Shown here piece after piece: positions 1 to 9,240 of a stretch of DNA of 64,000 nucleotides. The DNA comes from Chitinophaga sp. MM2321 (GTDB lineage: Bacteria > Bacteroidota > Bacteroidia > Chitinophagales > Chitinophagaceae). The position numbers and the translations under genes were made by a program. Positions within the stretch are counted from its first letter, which is position 1; each line of letters starts with the position of its first letter. The stretch lies in the NCBI RefSeq assembly GCF_964033635.1, contig NZ_OZ035533.1, positions 1,116,001 to 1,180,000 on the forward strand. The letters are read 5' to 3'. Below the pieces are notes generated by a model. It was not told where the DNA came from. It did not search any database and saw only the letters and a list, made by a program, of their open reading frames with translations.

Positions 1-2321
1 TTACCACCGAAGATCCGCAGGACTATAGCCGGTTTGAGCAGGAGTGTAATGAGTTGCATAACAGTTTGCAGGGCATCCGCCGCCGGATCATGGGAGATGA
101 AGTATTATATAAAAAGATCCGGGACAAATACCAGACAAAAACTACGGTAGGATATTCGCTGAATGCACTGATCGACTATGAGCATCCGCTGGATATCCTG
201 GCGCATCTGTTGATCGGCGCCGAAGGCACCCTGGCTTTTATTTCAGAGGCGGTATTAAATACCGTTCCTGATTATCCGTTTAAATCTACTGCACTTTTAT
301 ATTTCCCTACTATTCACGCAGCCTGTGAAGCGATTGTACCGCTTACGAATGCCGGTGCCATGATGGTGGAATTGATGGACAGGGCTTCTTTGCGCAGCGT
401 GGAAGACTTGCCCGGTATGCCGCCTATCGTAAAAACATTGCCGGAAGCGGCAGCGGCGTTGCTGATTGAATTCCAGGAAGATACGGTGGCTGCACTGGAT
501 GAGCGGGTAAACCAGTTCTTAGTAGCGGCGGCAAACCTGTCGCTTTTCAATGCGCCTGTTTTTACGCGCGATCCCAAAGAGCAGGACTTTTTGTGGAAAG
601 TACGCAAGGGGCTTTTTCCGGCAGTAGGCGCGGTACGGGCCAGCGGAACCACTGTTATACTGGAGGATGTGGCGTTTCCGGTGGAGAAACTGGGCGCTGC
701 TATCGCAGACCTGCAGGCACTCTTCCTACAGTATAATTATCCTAACGGCATTATTTTCGGCCATGCAAAAGATGGAAACATCCATTTTGTGGTGACGCAA
801 TCTTTTAATACAGCAGCGGAAATCACGCGGTACGATAAGTTCCTGAAAGAAGTGGTGGTGTTGGTTGTAGAGAAGTATAACGGTACGTTAAAGGCGGAAC
901 ACGGCACCGGGCGCAACATGGCGCCTTTTGTAGAAACAGAGTGGGGAGGGGATGCCTATGCCCTGATGAAACAGATCAAGGAAGTGCTTGACCCGCATTT
1001 GCTGTTGAATCCGGGGGTAATCATTAATGATGATGCCAATGGACACATCAAGAATCTGAAAGAGCTTCCATCCGTGGAAGAAGAAGTGGATCGTTGTATA
1101 GAATGCGGGTATTGTGAGCATAAGTGCCCCAGTCGTGATGTTACCATGACGCCCCGGCGGCGGATCGTGGTGAGGAGAGTATTACAACAATTAAAAACAT
1201 CGGGAGACAAGGAAAATTATAAAGTGTTGCTGGATCAATATCAGTACGAAGGACTGGAAACATGTGCTGTAGATGGATTGTGTGCGACAGCCTGTCCCGT
1301 GGATATCAATACCGGCGACCTGGTAAAGCGGTTGAGAAGAGAAAACCATTCAACTTTCTCCAATCAGCTGGCTTTAATGGCGGCGAAGAATTTTGGGATA
1401 GTGGAATGGGGTGCCCGTACGGCGCTGAAAGTGGGTGCAGGTATTAATAGTGTGTTGGGAAAGAATACCATGACCCGTCTTACAGTTGGGTTAAAGAAGG
1501 TGGTGCCGGCTATGCCTTTGTGGACGGCGCATTTATCATCTCCCCCAAAACTATCTGTGCTGAAATATAACCAGCAAATACCGGCTGCTGCTATCAAAAA
1601 TACGGTCGTTTATTTTCCCAGCTGTATCTCCCGGATGATGGGTACTTACGCGGGCAAAGAGAAAAACATCCTGGAAACTTTTTTAAGTATCTGTACAAAA
1701 ACAGGGATTGAGGTGTTGGTGCTGCCCAATGCGAGCGGCAGTTGCTGTAGTCAGATCTTTTCTTCCAAAGGTTATAAAGATGCTTATCATTTTACGGCCA
1801 ACAAAATCGTGAACCAGCTATGGGATATTAGCCGGGAAGGGGCTTTGCCGGTGGTAGTGGATGTAAGCTCCTGTGCTTATACCTTACATCATATCAAAGG
1901 GACGCTGGATGAAGCCAACAAGCATAAATTTGATCGGCTGACCATCCTGGACAGTGTTGATTTCCTGCATGATTTTGTAATGCCGTTGGCAGATGTAAAA
2001 CAAAAGAAAAATGATATTGTGCTGCATTCCGTTTGTTCGCTGGAAAAGATGAAGACAGCCGGTAAATTTATCGGGGTGTCGAAACATTTTGCTGTTAATG
2101 TAACGGTGCCGTTGCATACCGGATGTTGTGGGATGGCGGGCGACCGGGGCTTTATGTTCCCCGAGCTCACTGCATCCGCTACCCGTCCGGAGGCGGAAGA
2201 GGTGAATAAAAAGGAATATGACGGATATTACTCCTCTACTAAAACGTGCGAAATGGCCATGTCTGAGGCATTAAACAAGAATTACGAGTCCATCCTGTAC
2301 CTGGTGGACGAGGCCCTCTAG
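1..2321 (+). CDS. FAD-linked oxidase with C-terminal Fe-S/CCG region (D-lactate/glycolate dehydrogenase-like), 5' partial
   Basis: The open frame runs off the left edge with no stop, so the N-terminal part of the FAD-binding (PCMH) domain is missing; the TTG at 54 is internal. What remains reads FAD-binding domain (GAEGTLAFISEAVL), FAD-oxidase C-terminal domain (GHAKDGNIHF, HGTGRNMAPF), then a GlpC-like ferredoxin region with two cysteine clusters (CIECGYCEHKCP from 1095 and CAVDGLCATACP near 1262). The end holds two CCG-type halves (SCCSQIFSSKGYKDA and HTGCCGMAGDRG). This GlcD-GlpC fusion is known from D-lactate and 2-hydroxyacid dehydrogenases that pass electrons from FAD through Fe-S centres to the respiratory chain. 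Lactate is the best guess, but the substrate cannot be fixed from sequence. Confidence 0.85.
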   Translation, partial: TTEDPQDYSRFEQECNELHNSLQGIRRRIMGDEVLYKKIRDKYQTKTTVGYSLNALIDYEHPLDILAHLLIGAEGTLAFISEAVLNTVPDYPFKSTALLYFPTIHAACEAIVPLTNAGAMMVELMDRASLRSVEDLPGMPPIVKTLPEAAAALLIEFQEDTVAALDERVNQFLVAAANLSLFNAPVFTRDPKEQDFLWKVRKGLFPAVGAVRASGTTVILEDVAFPVEKLGAAIADLQALFLQYNYPNGIIFGHAKDGNIHFVVTQSFNTAAEITRYDKFLKEVVVLVVEKYNGTLKAEHGTGRNMAPFVETEWGGDAYALMKQIKEVLDPHLLLNPGVIINDDANGHIKNLKELPSVEEEVDRCIECGYCEHKCPSRDVTMTPRRRIVVRRVLQQLKTSGDKENYKVLLDQYQYEGLETCAVDGLCATACPVDINTGDLVKRLRRENHSTFSNQLALMAAKNFGIVEWGARTALKVGAGINSVLGKNTMTRLTVGLKKVVPAMPLWTAHLSSPPKLSVLKYNQQIPAAAIKNTVVYFPSCISRMMGTYAGKEKNILETFLSICTKTGIEVLVLPNASGSCCSQIFSSKGYKDAYHFTANKIVNQLWDISREGALPVVVDVSSCAYTLHHIKGTLDEANKHKFDRLTILDSVDFLHDFVMPLADVKQKKNDIVLHSVCSLEKMKTAGKFIGVSKHFAVNVTVPLHTGCCGMAGDRGFMFPELTASATRPEAEEVNKKEYDGYYSSTKTCEMAMSEALNKNYESILYLVDEAL

Positions 2322-2379
2322 GGGCCTGCTTTTGCGGTTTATGATGATAGTTCCCGGTGGGAGAGAAGGAAAAAAGCGT

Positions 2380-2387
2380 TATCTTTG
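2380..2387 (+). promoter_or_regulatory. Bacteroidota -7 box (TATCTTTG)
   Basis: TATCTTTG matches the TAnnTTTG -7 consensus of the Bacteroidota housekeeping sigma factor exactly. It lies 207 nt upstream of the first methyltransferase, in the gap after the oxidoreductase. No TTTG/TTG -33 element is seen at the expected distance, so the call rests on the -7 box alone. Confidence 0.35.
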
Positions 2388-2593
2388 CGGGTCTGTTAAC
2401 AGGTATATGCCTTTATAGATAGTAAAGAAATGTTTTATATAATATGATAGATGTAAAAAGTACTCCCGGGAAAAGTGCTTTATTAGCTGGGAGACATGCA
2501 TATGATGCAGTCTCGCAGATAAATTCCCCTGCGCAGCTATGCGCTCAGGCACTATCATTTATTAATCTGTTCTAAAAGTGTCCCGATCCTTCT

Positions 2594-3190
2594 ATGGAGA
2601 ATGTTTTATTAAACCCGAAGTGGTATGTAAATGATGCGGCGTTTGACTGGTTATATCCTGAAAGGATCCAGCAGTTATCACGGCAGCATTGGACACCACT
2701 GGGGGTAGCAAGGAAGTCAGCACGGTTTTTAGCGTCAGCACCAGGTGCAAGGATATTGGATATCGGCAGTGGAGTGGGTAAGTTTTGCCTGGCTGCTGCA
2801 CATTATTCTCCGGACGCCTTTTTTCATGGTATTGAGCAACGAAGGGAATTATACAATTTTGCACAAGCAGCCAAAGCACTAACGGTGACGGAGAATGTGC
2901 GTTTTATTCACGGTAATTTTACGGAGATAAATCCTGCTGACTACGATCACTTTTATTTTTACAATGCTTTTTTTGAGAACCTGGTAGATGAAGGGCAGAT
3001 AGATCAGCAGGTGGAGCATTCTATTAGTTTGTATGCTTATTATACCCGGCATTTGTTCGACTTGCTGGATAGTAAACCCAGTGGAACCAAGTTGGTTACC
3101 TTCCACAGTCTGGAGGATGAAATACCACGCAATTACCAACTGGTAGAAGCATCAGCAGATTTATTGCTGAAGATGTGGATGAAGAAGTAA
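2594..3190 (+). CDS. class I SAM-dependent methyltransferase (DOT1-like motifs), copy 1
   Basis: A 198-aa Rossmann-fold methyltransferase. Motif I is ILDIGSGVGKFCLAAA (about residues 55-70), followed by the acidic end of strand 2 in FHGIEQRREL and a motif IV region DYDHFYFYNAFFENL. The GIE and FYFYNAF elements resemble the DOT1-like methyltransferase group rather than the NPPY type, but the substrate is unknown. Its N-terminal HWTPLGVARKSARFLA segment is shared with the next gene, which is clearly a paralogue. The ATG at 2594 is the only sensible start; no strong Shine-Dalgarno sequence precedes it. The two genes are 84 bp apart. Confidence 0.75.
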   Translation: MENVLLNPKWYVNDAAFDWLYPERIQQLSRQHWTPLGVARKSARFLASAPGARILDIGSGVGKFCLAAAHYSPDAFFHGIEQRRELYNFAQAAKALTVTENVRFIHGNFTEINPADYDHFYFYNAFFENLVDEGQIDQQVEHSISLYAYYTRHLFDLLDSKPSGTKLVTFHSLEDEIPRNYQLVEASADLLLKMWMKK

Positions 3191-3274
3191 AGTAAGACTA
3201 TAAAATAATATATTGATTTTTGAAGTTCATCGCTCCGCTGTTGTGAAGTGAGCGTTGAACCAACTTAAAATTTA

Positions 3275-3892
3275 GTGACAGTGCCAACGACGATGCCGTT
3301 TTTATCCGGACATGCAGATAGATGGTTTAGATCAGATTTTCAGTTTCACCATCTTTATCCGCTTTACATACAGGCCCTTGCTTACAAGCACTGGACCCCA
3401 CTGGAGGTGGCCAGAAAAGCAGCCAGCTTTCTTGCTACCAACGCCGGTGTAAAGATCCTGGACATCGGCAGTGGCGCCGGAAAATTTTGCCTGAGTGGCG
3501 CCTACTACCATCCTGATGCTTCCTTTTACGGCATTGAACAGCGCGATGACTTATCTCTTTATGCTACCGCAGCGCAGCAAAAACTGGGCCTCGACAATAT
3601 TACCTTCATACACGGTAACCTCACCACGCTTGACTTAAAAGACTACGATCATTTTTATTTCTTTAACTCTTTCTATGAGCATCTTCCCGGCTCTTTCAGA
3701 ATAGATGATAAACTGGATTTCTCTACCCAGTTGTTCAATCATTATAACGGCTATATGTGCCAGCAACTCGAAAAAATGCCGGCAGGAACGCGGCTGGCGA
3801 CCTATCATTGCCCCGAAGAAGATGCCCCCGCAGGGTATCATGTGGTAGGTGCGCATATGGATGATTTGCTGAAGTTTTGGGTGAAGGCGTAG
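3275..3892 (+). CDS. class I SAM-dependent methyltransferase (DOT1-like motifs), copy 2
   Basis: A 205-aa paralogue of the preceding gene with the same blocks in the same order: HWTPLEVARKAASFLA, motif I ILDIGSGAGKFCLSGA, FYGIEQRDDL, IHGNLT and DYDHFYFFNSFYEHL. The GTG at 3275 gives the longest frame; an ATG at 3293 is an equally possible start and would remove only six residues. Its third positions look more GC-rich than those of copy 1, which suggests the duplication is not recent. The substrate is unknown. Pairing with copy 1 suggests a heterodimer or two related targets, but this is inference. Confidence 0.72.
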   Translation: MTVPTTMPFLSGHADRWFRSDFQFHHLYPLYIQALAYKHWTPLEVARKAASFLATNAGVKILDIGSGAGKFCLSGAYYHPDASFYGIEQRDDLSLYATAAQQKLGLDNITFIHGNLTTLDLKDYDHFYFFNSFYEHLPGSFRIDDKLDFSTQLFNHYNGYMCQQLEKMPAGTRLATYHCPEEDAPAGYHVVGAHMDDLLKFWVKA

Positions 3893-4129
3893 GGCGTATT
3901 TTCGTTTATGCGTTGGCGTTATCAATGCGCTGAGTATGCCCGGGCATAATGATGCCGTATTGCAGCCTAACTATGTACTTTGATGTATCCTCTAACATAT
4001 CTAAACGAACAACTCCTCAAAATGTACTACGCTGAACTTTGATTTTTATTTTCTTTTTTTTAATGTGAAATTATTCTTATTATGTGATAGCGTATAATTA
4101 TAAGTATCCCTGTGTAGCATCTTATATTT

Positions 4130-4930
4130 ATGAAATTTAAGTTGATATTATCCCCGGCCCAGTCGAAGACTTTAATACCTATAAATTACTCCTACCCGCT
4201 GTCAGCGGTTATCTACAAGATTCTTGACAGCGCAGACAGGGACTATGCTGAATTTCTGCATAGTCGAGGATATACGCAAAAAGACTCACTCAAAGCTTTT
4301 AAGCTTTTCACTTTCTCAGATATTAAAACGCCTTTCAGGATTGTTGATGACCGGCTGCATTTTTTGTCCGATGTAGCAGAATTAGTGGTTTCATTTCATT
4401 TGCCGCAGGTGGCAGAAAATTTTATCAAAGGTTTATTCTTGCATCAACGGATAGAAATAGCTGACCAGCATAGCCGGGCCATTTTTTCCATTGATCGGGT
4501 GGAGACATTAGCCGCTATTCCTGTAATGGGAAGTAATAATCATGTACAGGAGTTGCTGCTGAAACCTACGTCACCAGTTGTTTGTGGGTCAATGAATGAA
4601 CAGGGACACTATAATTTCCTGGCGCCAAATCATCCCGATTTTATGCGGGTATTACTCTTTAACTGGAAAGAGAAATTTAGGGCACTTCATGGCATCGTGG
4701 CTACAGACCTGGCATTTTCTTTCGCAGAGATGGAAGTATTGTTATTCAGTAAATCACCCAGACCGCGGTTAATAACCATCGAAACTGATACTGCTGCGCA
4801 AACAAAGATCAAGGGATATGCTAATTTCCGGATGAAAGTAAAAGGAACGAGGGCAGCTTTGGAGCTACTGGTAGATGGAGGAGTAGGCACGTATTGTAAT
4901 ATGGGAGTGGGTAGTGTGGAGATAGTCTGA
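4130..4930 (+). CDS. cas6: Cas6-type CRISPR-associated endoribonuclease, solitary
   Basis: A 266-aa protein with the features of Cas6 RAMP nucleases: an N-terminal beta-alpha start (MKFKLILSPAQ, then NYSYPLSAVIYKIL), two ferredoxin-like halves, and a C-terminal glycine-rich loop GVGTYCNMGVGSVEIV near residues 251-266. Cas6 cuts CRISPR precursor RNA within the repeat. The usual general-base histidine cannot be assigned with confidence; candidates are in the first 120 residues. No other cas gene and no repeat-spacer array lies next to it in the window, so it may act in trans on a distant array or be a remnant. Its upstream gap of 237 bp is AT-rich, with a weak TACTTTG -7-like box near 3974. Confidence 0.75.
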   Translation: MKFKLILSPAQSKTLIPINYSYPLSAVIYKILDSADRDYAEFLHSRGYTQKDSLKAFKLFTFSDIKTPFRIVDDRLHFLSDVAELVVSFHLPQVAENFIKGLFLHQRIEIADQHSRAIFSIDRVETLAAIPVMGSNNHVQELLLKPTSPVVCGSMNEQGHYNFLAPNHPDFMRVLLFNWKEKFRALHGIVATDLAFSFAEMEVLLFSKSPRPRLITIETDTAAQTKIKGYANFRMKVKGTRAALELLVDGGVGTYCNMGVGSVEIV

Positions 4931-4970
4931 TTAGTTGCTGATGTGAAAAATAAAACAGGAATATCTACAT

Positions 4971-5001
4971 AAAAAAAGGCACCGATCCACATCGGTGCCT
5001 T
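4971..5001 (-). terminator. intrinsic terminator, oriented for minus-strand transcription
   Basis: An 11-bp perfect stem (4976-4986 with 4991-5001) around a 4-nt loop. On the minus strand it is followed by a run of seven T residues; on the plus strand only TT follows. It therefore fits best as the end of a leftward transcript entering from the non-coding region, though it may also help end the cas6 message. Confidence 0.6.
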
Positions 5002-5836
5002 ACTGTAAAACCAATTGCCCTTCAACAATTAGTATCTTTATACCAAGAGGTAAACCTGTTTAATTTCAATAGCAGTCGCATACACAAACACGTCTGTTTT
5101 CTCAAACGGTGTGCATAAATCCTGTTAGCGGGTTTTATAGGCGGATGAATTGCTTTTATGCTCAGTGCGGTATCTGCATCCGGGTAAAAGGCAACTTGTA
5201 TTCATGAACGGGATGGTGTATCAAATCCTGCATGTCTACGGGGATAACAAAAGCAAAAATATTAATTTCAACTATCAATTGCGTAGCTATTTTTAAAGAG
5301 ATAATTTGGCTGTTTTCGTTATGATGAAATTTGGGTTTGGAGCCGCCCAAACCCTTTGCCACTGCGGTATGCGTAACTATTGGTTTTTGAGAGTGCGTTA
5401 TAAAATCGAATTAGCCGGTTGTAGTGGTTTGCTGTGGTAGTTTTCAGCGGAATCATACATTGTCAGCTACTTGTTTTAACCCATAGAATTACATTTTTTT
5501 TACATTTCTTATCCTGGCTATAGCCGGAATTTTTAACGGGTGGCATCACATCTTACCTGCTTTTCATAATCCGGTATAACCAACAAGTCCGTTTTTACCT
5601 TGCCCTCCAAAAAAATGCAATTGATTGCGCCCCGAGAGGCAGCCCTCCAAGATGCTTTACCCTCCTGCTTTTTCCCAACGTCTATCAGATATTTATATTA
5701 TGGGATCTATTTATAAGTTGTTTTCAACGCTATATTATTTTTTTTGTCTACTTTTTGTTAATGTCGATTTTAGTTTATAACTTTTACATCGAATTCACTT
5801 ACGATAGGTTGTTGAATAAGCATTTTTAAGGATTTA

Positions 5837-5867
5837 TTTGAAGAACCAGACTGTTAGATTACTTTTT
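5837..5867 (+). promoter_or_regulatory. probable promoter of the eCIS operon
   Basis: TTTG at 5837-5840 is followed after exactly 19 nt by TACTTTTT at 5860-5867, one mismatch from the TAnnTTTG consensus. Transcription would start near 5873, giving a leader of about 90 nt before the DUF4255 gene. It is the best-spaced candidate in the AT-rich segment upstream of the locus. Confidence 0.4.
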
Positions 5868-5961
5868 CTGTTTGAACATTTGCCCCTTAATTTACCCCAA
5901 AGAATAAGTATTTTTTTACGGAATCAAGAGATGATCTATTAACACATAACCCCTGTGTGCC

Positions 5962-6510
5962 ATGATATTTCCGGCAATAGATATACTCCGCACTGAGCTA
6001 ATCGCAGGTGGGGTACCGGCCGAGTTGGGCAATATCGGAGAGATACTGGCCAATAACAGCCATGGTGGCGATGAAAACATCGTCATCTCACTGATTAATA
6101 TTGAGGAAAACAGGATTTCAAGAGACCCCCAGAACTTTGTCAGAAATGGCATGGAAATTAAAATGAAGAATCCTGCGGTCCATTTATATCTCACTTTATT
6201 ATTTACCTCTGTAAGAGATACAGGCGGTTATGGTATGGCATTGCAAAGTATTCAGCAGGCTATTTCTTTCTTCCAGCGGAAGTTTGTATTTGATCATACA
6301 AACACCCCGGCACTGGATGCAGGTATAGAAAAACTTATCCTGGAAATGGTCAGCCTGAACCTGGAACAGCTCCATCAGCTATGGGCAATGCTGGGCGGGC
6401 GTTATCACCCTTCTGTGGCCTATCGTGTACGCATGGTTACCCTCGACAGTATTACCGAAATGAACGGCCCTATCATAAAAGAAATTATCGCCGGTTATCA
6501 TACAAAATAG
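5962..6510 (+). CDS. DUF4255 protein, Pvc16/Afp16-like tail terminator (cap)
   Basis: 182 aa covering the DUF4255 (Pvc16 N-terminal) domain: VISLINIEENRISRDP, then PAVHLYLTLLFTSV, an IQQAISFFQRKFVF helix, and LHQLWAMLGGRYHPSVAYRVRM near the end. In Afp/PVC particles Afp16/Pvc16 caps the tube and sheath and sets particle length. It is the first gene of a co-directional eCIS locus and lies just upstream of the unknown 189-aa gene and the sheath. The protein is cytoplasmic with no signal peptide. It contains only the short N-terminal domain; longer family members carry extra C-terminal parts. Confidence 0.85.
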   Translation: MIFPAIDILRTELIAGGVPAELGNIGEILANNSHGGDENIVISLINIEENRISRDPQNFVRNGMEIKMKNPAVHLYLTLLFTSVRDTGGYGMALQSIQQAISFFQRKFVFDHTNTPALDAGIEKLILEMVSLNLEQLHQLWAMLGGRYHPSVAYRVRMVTLDSITEMNGPIIKEIIAGYHTK

Positions 6511-6533
6511 GTCCACTGTACCAATAAAATAAA

Positions 6534-7103
6534 ATGGAGGTCATCAGTACTATATATAAGCAATTATTTACCGTAAAGATGTTGCATCCGGGCTATGATC
6601 CTGCACGTCAGCGGTTCATTTCATCGGCTATCCAACTGGAACCCGATCAGCAGACAAAAGAACTGTTTACCAGCTACAGCATGGGATACCGGTTCTTTAG
6701 TGATACACTGATCTGTTTTGTACGCAGTAAATTATTTGCCCCGCCTGCGGCAGAACCGAAGGTGCCCTACACAAGGGTTTCCGGCGACCTGCTGATCCGT
6801 TTTCTGATGCAGGTATCCACTGATTTCCTGGATAGGACTGTAGTGGTAGCTGCCGGCGCAAAACGGGTATATCGTTTTTCAAACAAGGTGAATATAGGTA
6901 CGGGTGGATGTATCAGCATGCATGCAGATGGTGTGAATGATGATGACCTGAAAAATACGGCCGTCGTAGCTGCCGATAAAACCTGTTTTGGTGTGATCGA
7001 TGTTTTCGCTGCCGGCGCTGTCAATAGCGCCTACGAATTGTTTGGTACAGATCAGCAGATTCAAAGCCCGCAATACAATGTTGTGTTTAAAAGTACAATC
7101 TGA
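6534..7103 (+). CDS. uncharacterised eCIS-associated protein, 189 aa
   Basis: No family is recognised. It is a soluble protein of mixed composition without signal peptide or membrane segment. Its N-terminal half is helical-looking and aromatic (ELFTSYSMGYRFFSDTLICFV); its C-terminal half is rich in small residues and valine (VVVAAGAKRVYRFSNKV, GVIDVFAAGAVN), suggesting a beta-rich domain. It lies 23 bp after the DUF4255 gene and 36 bp before the sheath gene, so it is very likely co-transcribed with particle genes. A role at the cap/sheath end is plausible from position but not shown by sequence. Confidence 0.7.
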   Translation: MEVISTIYKQLFTVKMLHPGYDPARQRFISSAIQLEPDQQTKELFTSYSMGYRFFSDTLICFVRSKLFAPPAAEPKVPYTRVSGDLLIRFLMQVSTDFLDRTVVVAAGAKRVYRFSNKVNIGTGGCISMHADGVNDDDLKNTAVVAADKTCFGVIDVFAAGAVNSAYELFGTDQQIQSPQYNVVFKSTI

Positions 7104-7139
7104 AATATCTTTTTTTCATTATTATAAAAAGATGGTTAC

Positions 7140-9200
7140 ATGTCACAAATTAATGAAACCGCAATTAAGACACCTGGTGTTTACACCACAGAAATTCCGC
7201 TGTTCCCACCGTCTGTAGCACAGGTGGATACTGCTGTTCCGGCTTTTATCGGATACACGGAAATAGCGGAAAGAAAAGGGGAGTCGTTGAGATTTAAGCC
7301 AACGGAGATCACATCCTTGGTGGACTTCCGGCAACTTTTTGGTGGCCCGTATACCGTTAGCCCGGGCGATTTTACCCTGAACGTAGACCCCCTGCATAAT
7401 TATGTGGTTACACAGGTGGCCTACACAAAAATGTATTATCTCTTTGATGCACTGCGGCTCTTTTTTGATAATGGCGGCGGCAAATGCTACATCGTTTCTG
7501 TGGGTGGCTACACAGATAATGTTATTGCCGGCGATGAAACACTAACGCCGCCCACCGGCCTGCGTGGTGGTGTGAAAGCCATCGAAGTGTTTGATGAACC
7601 CACCCTGATCCTGTTTCCCGACGCCGTACAACTGGATGATACCGCCTTTTTTGCCCTGCAACAAATGGCGTTGTCGCAATGCGCTGCCCTGCAGGACAGG
7701 TTCTGCGTGTTTGATACCCGGGAAAACAATACCGGTACCACTACACCCTGGAAGACAAGCGTCAGCAATTTCAAGGACAGGATCGGTATCAATGCGCTCA
7801 ACTATGCGGCATGTTATACACCCTGGTTAATCAGCTCCTTTACAAAGGATATTGGTTTCAGCTTACTGGATGATCATGTTTTTGATACACCCGTTCCTCC
7901 TGCTGTAGCTACCAAAATAGATCTGGCAAACCTTACCTCCGTACCGGCTACTAACGCGCTGGTGACCAGCCTGCGGAATAATAATGCGGATCAGACAGTA
8001 GTAACAGGCGCCATTACCACACTGGTAACGGATGGAGCTACTGTATACCCATCTGTCATTGACCGTTACAACAAACTAAAAAATGATGTGCTGAAAGCTG
8101 CCGACGGCGCGCCTACAGAAACCGCACTGGACGCACTGATGGATTATATAGAACTGGTGATGCTGGCATTACCACCTGTAAAAACAGCCTTTGTCAATGT
8201 GAAACTGAAACAGGCTTTCGACGATTTTGCCAAAGACCCCGGTGCCGGACTCGCAAAATTTCTGAGCGACCTGGTGGCCCTGGAAAAAAATGCCGATGCC
8301 ATTGTGCTGAGAGCAGATAACTCCGCTTCCCTCGCTGCGTATGATCCGTTACTGGCGCTCTGGATACCCACTCCGCCGCCACCGAATACCATTGCTACCA
8401 TTCCACTGAGTACCACCGTTTATAATACGGCTGGTAGCACAGTGCATACACAGGCGCTCAATGTTATCGGTGACCTGGATGGGATTATCAACGGCGTAAA
8501 TGCCTTTATCAATAAGCTGTTGACCGCTACCGCATCATATGTAAAATTCGGGCAGGATGCCTTGTATAAATCACATCCGGTGATCAGTAACTGGGTATTG
8601 TTCCTGCAACGTGAGTTGTCTAAACTGCCTCCATCTGGTGCTGTAGCCGGCGTTTACGCTTTAATTGATGGCACAAGAGGCGTTTGGAAAGCACCGGCCA
8701 ATGTAAGCCTCAATTCTGTTGTAGGGCCTTCTGTGATCATCGATAACGTTACACAGGATACTTTGAATATAGATGACGTAGCAGGTAAATCCATCAATGC
8801 TATCCGGGCATTTACCGGTAAAGGAACCCTCGTGTGGGGCGCCCGCACACTGGACGGCAACAGCAGCGAATGGCGGTATATCTCCGTAAGACGCCTGTTT
8901 ATCATGGTGGAAGAATCAGCAAAGAAAGCAACGTTCCCCTTTGTATTTGAACCCAATGATGCCAATACCTGGGTGAAGGTGCGCGCCATGCTGGAAAATT
9001 ATCTCACCCTCTTATGGCGGCAAGGCGCATTGGCCGGCGCAAAACCGGAGCAGGCATTTTTTGTGAAATGCGGCCTCGGACAAACCATGACTGCACAGGA
9101 CATCCTGGATGGTAAACTGATTGTTGAAATTGCTATGGCTGCCGTACGGCCGGCGGAATTCATCATCCTCCGGTTCGAACATAAACTCCAGGAATCTTAG
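7140..9200 (+). CDS. contractile sheath protein (phage tail sheath family)
   Basis: 686 aa. The N-terminus carries the typical sheath opening TPGVYTTEIPLFPPSVAQV followed by AFIGYTE. The C-terminal sheath domain (about residues 510-684) has RRLFIMVEESAKKATFPFVFEPND, WVKVRAMLENYLTLLWRQGAL and FFVKCGLGQTMT. Sheath subunits polymerise around the tube and contract to drive it into the target. A long middle insertion (about residues 250-480, Ala/Thr/Asp-rich) would face outwards. This locus encodes one sheath protein, whereas Afp and PVC loci encode three. The ATG at 7140 follows an A-rich leader. Confidence 0.93.
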   Translation: MSQINETAIKTPGVYTTEIPLFPPSVAQVDTAVPAFIGYTEIAERKGESLRFKPTEITSLVDFRQLFGGPYTVSPGDFTLNVDPLHNYVVTQVAYTKMYYLFDALRLFFDNGGGKCYIVSVGGYTDNVIAGDETLTPPTGLRGGVKAIEVFDEPTLILFPDAVQLDDTAFFALQQMALSQCAALQDRFCVFDTRENNTGTTTPWKTSVSNFKDRIGINALNYAACYTPWLISSFTKDIGFSLLDDHVFDTPVPPAVATKIDLANLTSVPATNALVTSLRNNNADQTVVTGAITTLVTDGATVYPSVIDRYNKLKNDVLKAADGAPTETALDALMDYIELVMLALPPVKTAFVNVKLKQAFDDFAKDPGAGLAKFLSDLVALEKNADAIVLRADNSASLAAYDPLLALWIPTPPPPNTIATIPLSTTVYNTAGSTVHTQALNVIGDLDGIINGVNAFINKLLTATASYVKFGQDALYKSHPVISNWVLFLQRELSKLPPSGAVAGVYALIDGTRGVWKAPANVSLNSVVGPSVIIDNVTQDTLNIDDVAGKSINAIRAFTGKGTLVWGARTLDGNSSEWRYISVRRLFIMVEESAKKATFPFVFEPNDANTWVKVRAMLENYLTLLWRQGALAGAKPEQAFFVKCGLGQTMTAQDILDGKLIVEIAMAAVRPAEFIILRFEHKLQES

Positions 9201-9240
9201 TATATCGATATACACTTTGTAATAGTTAAAAAATAATATT

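Larger units (their letters stand above)
4931..5961. other. 1-kb intergenic region between cas6 and the eCIS locus
   Basis: No convincing gene. The longest frame (5162-5362, minus, 66 aa) has no recognisable domain and starts inside a small hairpin (GGGTTTGG/CCAAACCC, 5333-5354). The region holds the minus-strand terminator at its left end, a lone minus-strand -7-like box (5254-5261), a short GGCTATAGCC palindrome near 5515 and an AT-rich right third that carries the probable eCIS promoter. No CRISPR repeat, tRNA or transposon end was seen. Confidence 0.6.

Noticed and set aside
2444..2575. 43-aa frame (MIDVKSTPGKSALLAGRH...)
   Set aside because: No Shine-Dalgarno sequence, no recognisable domain, and short enough to occur by chance in the gap before the methyltransferases.
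5162..5362. 66-aa minus-strand frame
   Set aside because: No domain, no promoter of quality, and its start lies inside a hairpin.
4931..5961. Possible CRISPR array next to cas6
   Set aside because: No repeat of 25-40 bp with regular spacing was found on either side of the gene.
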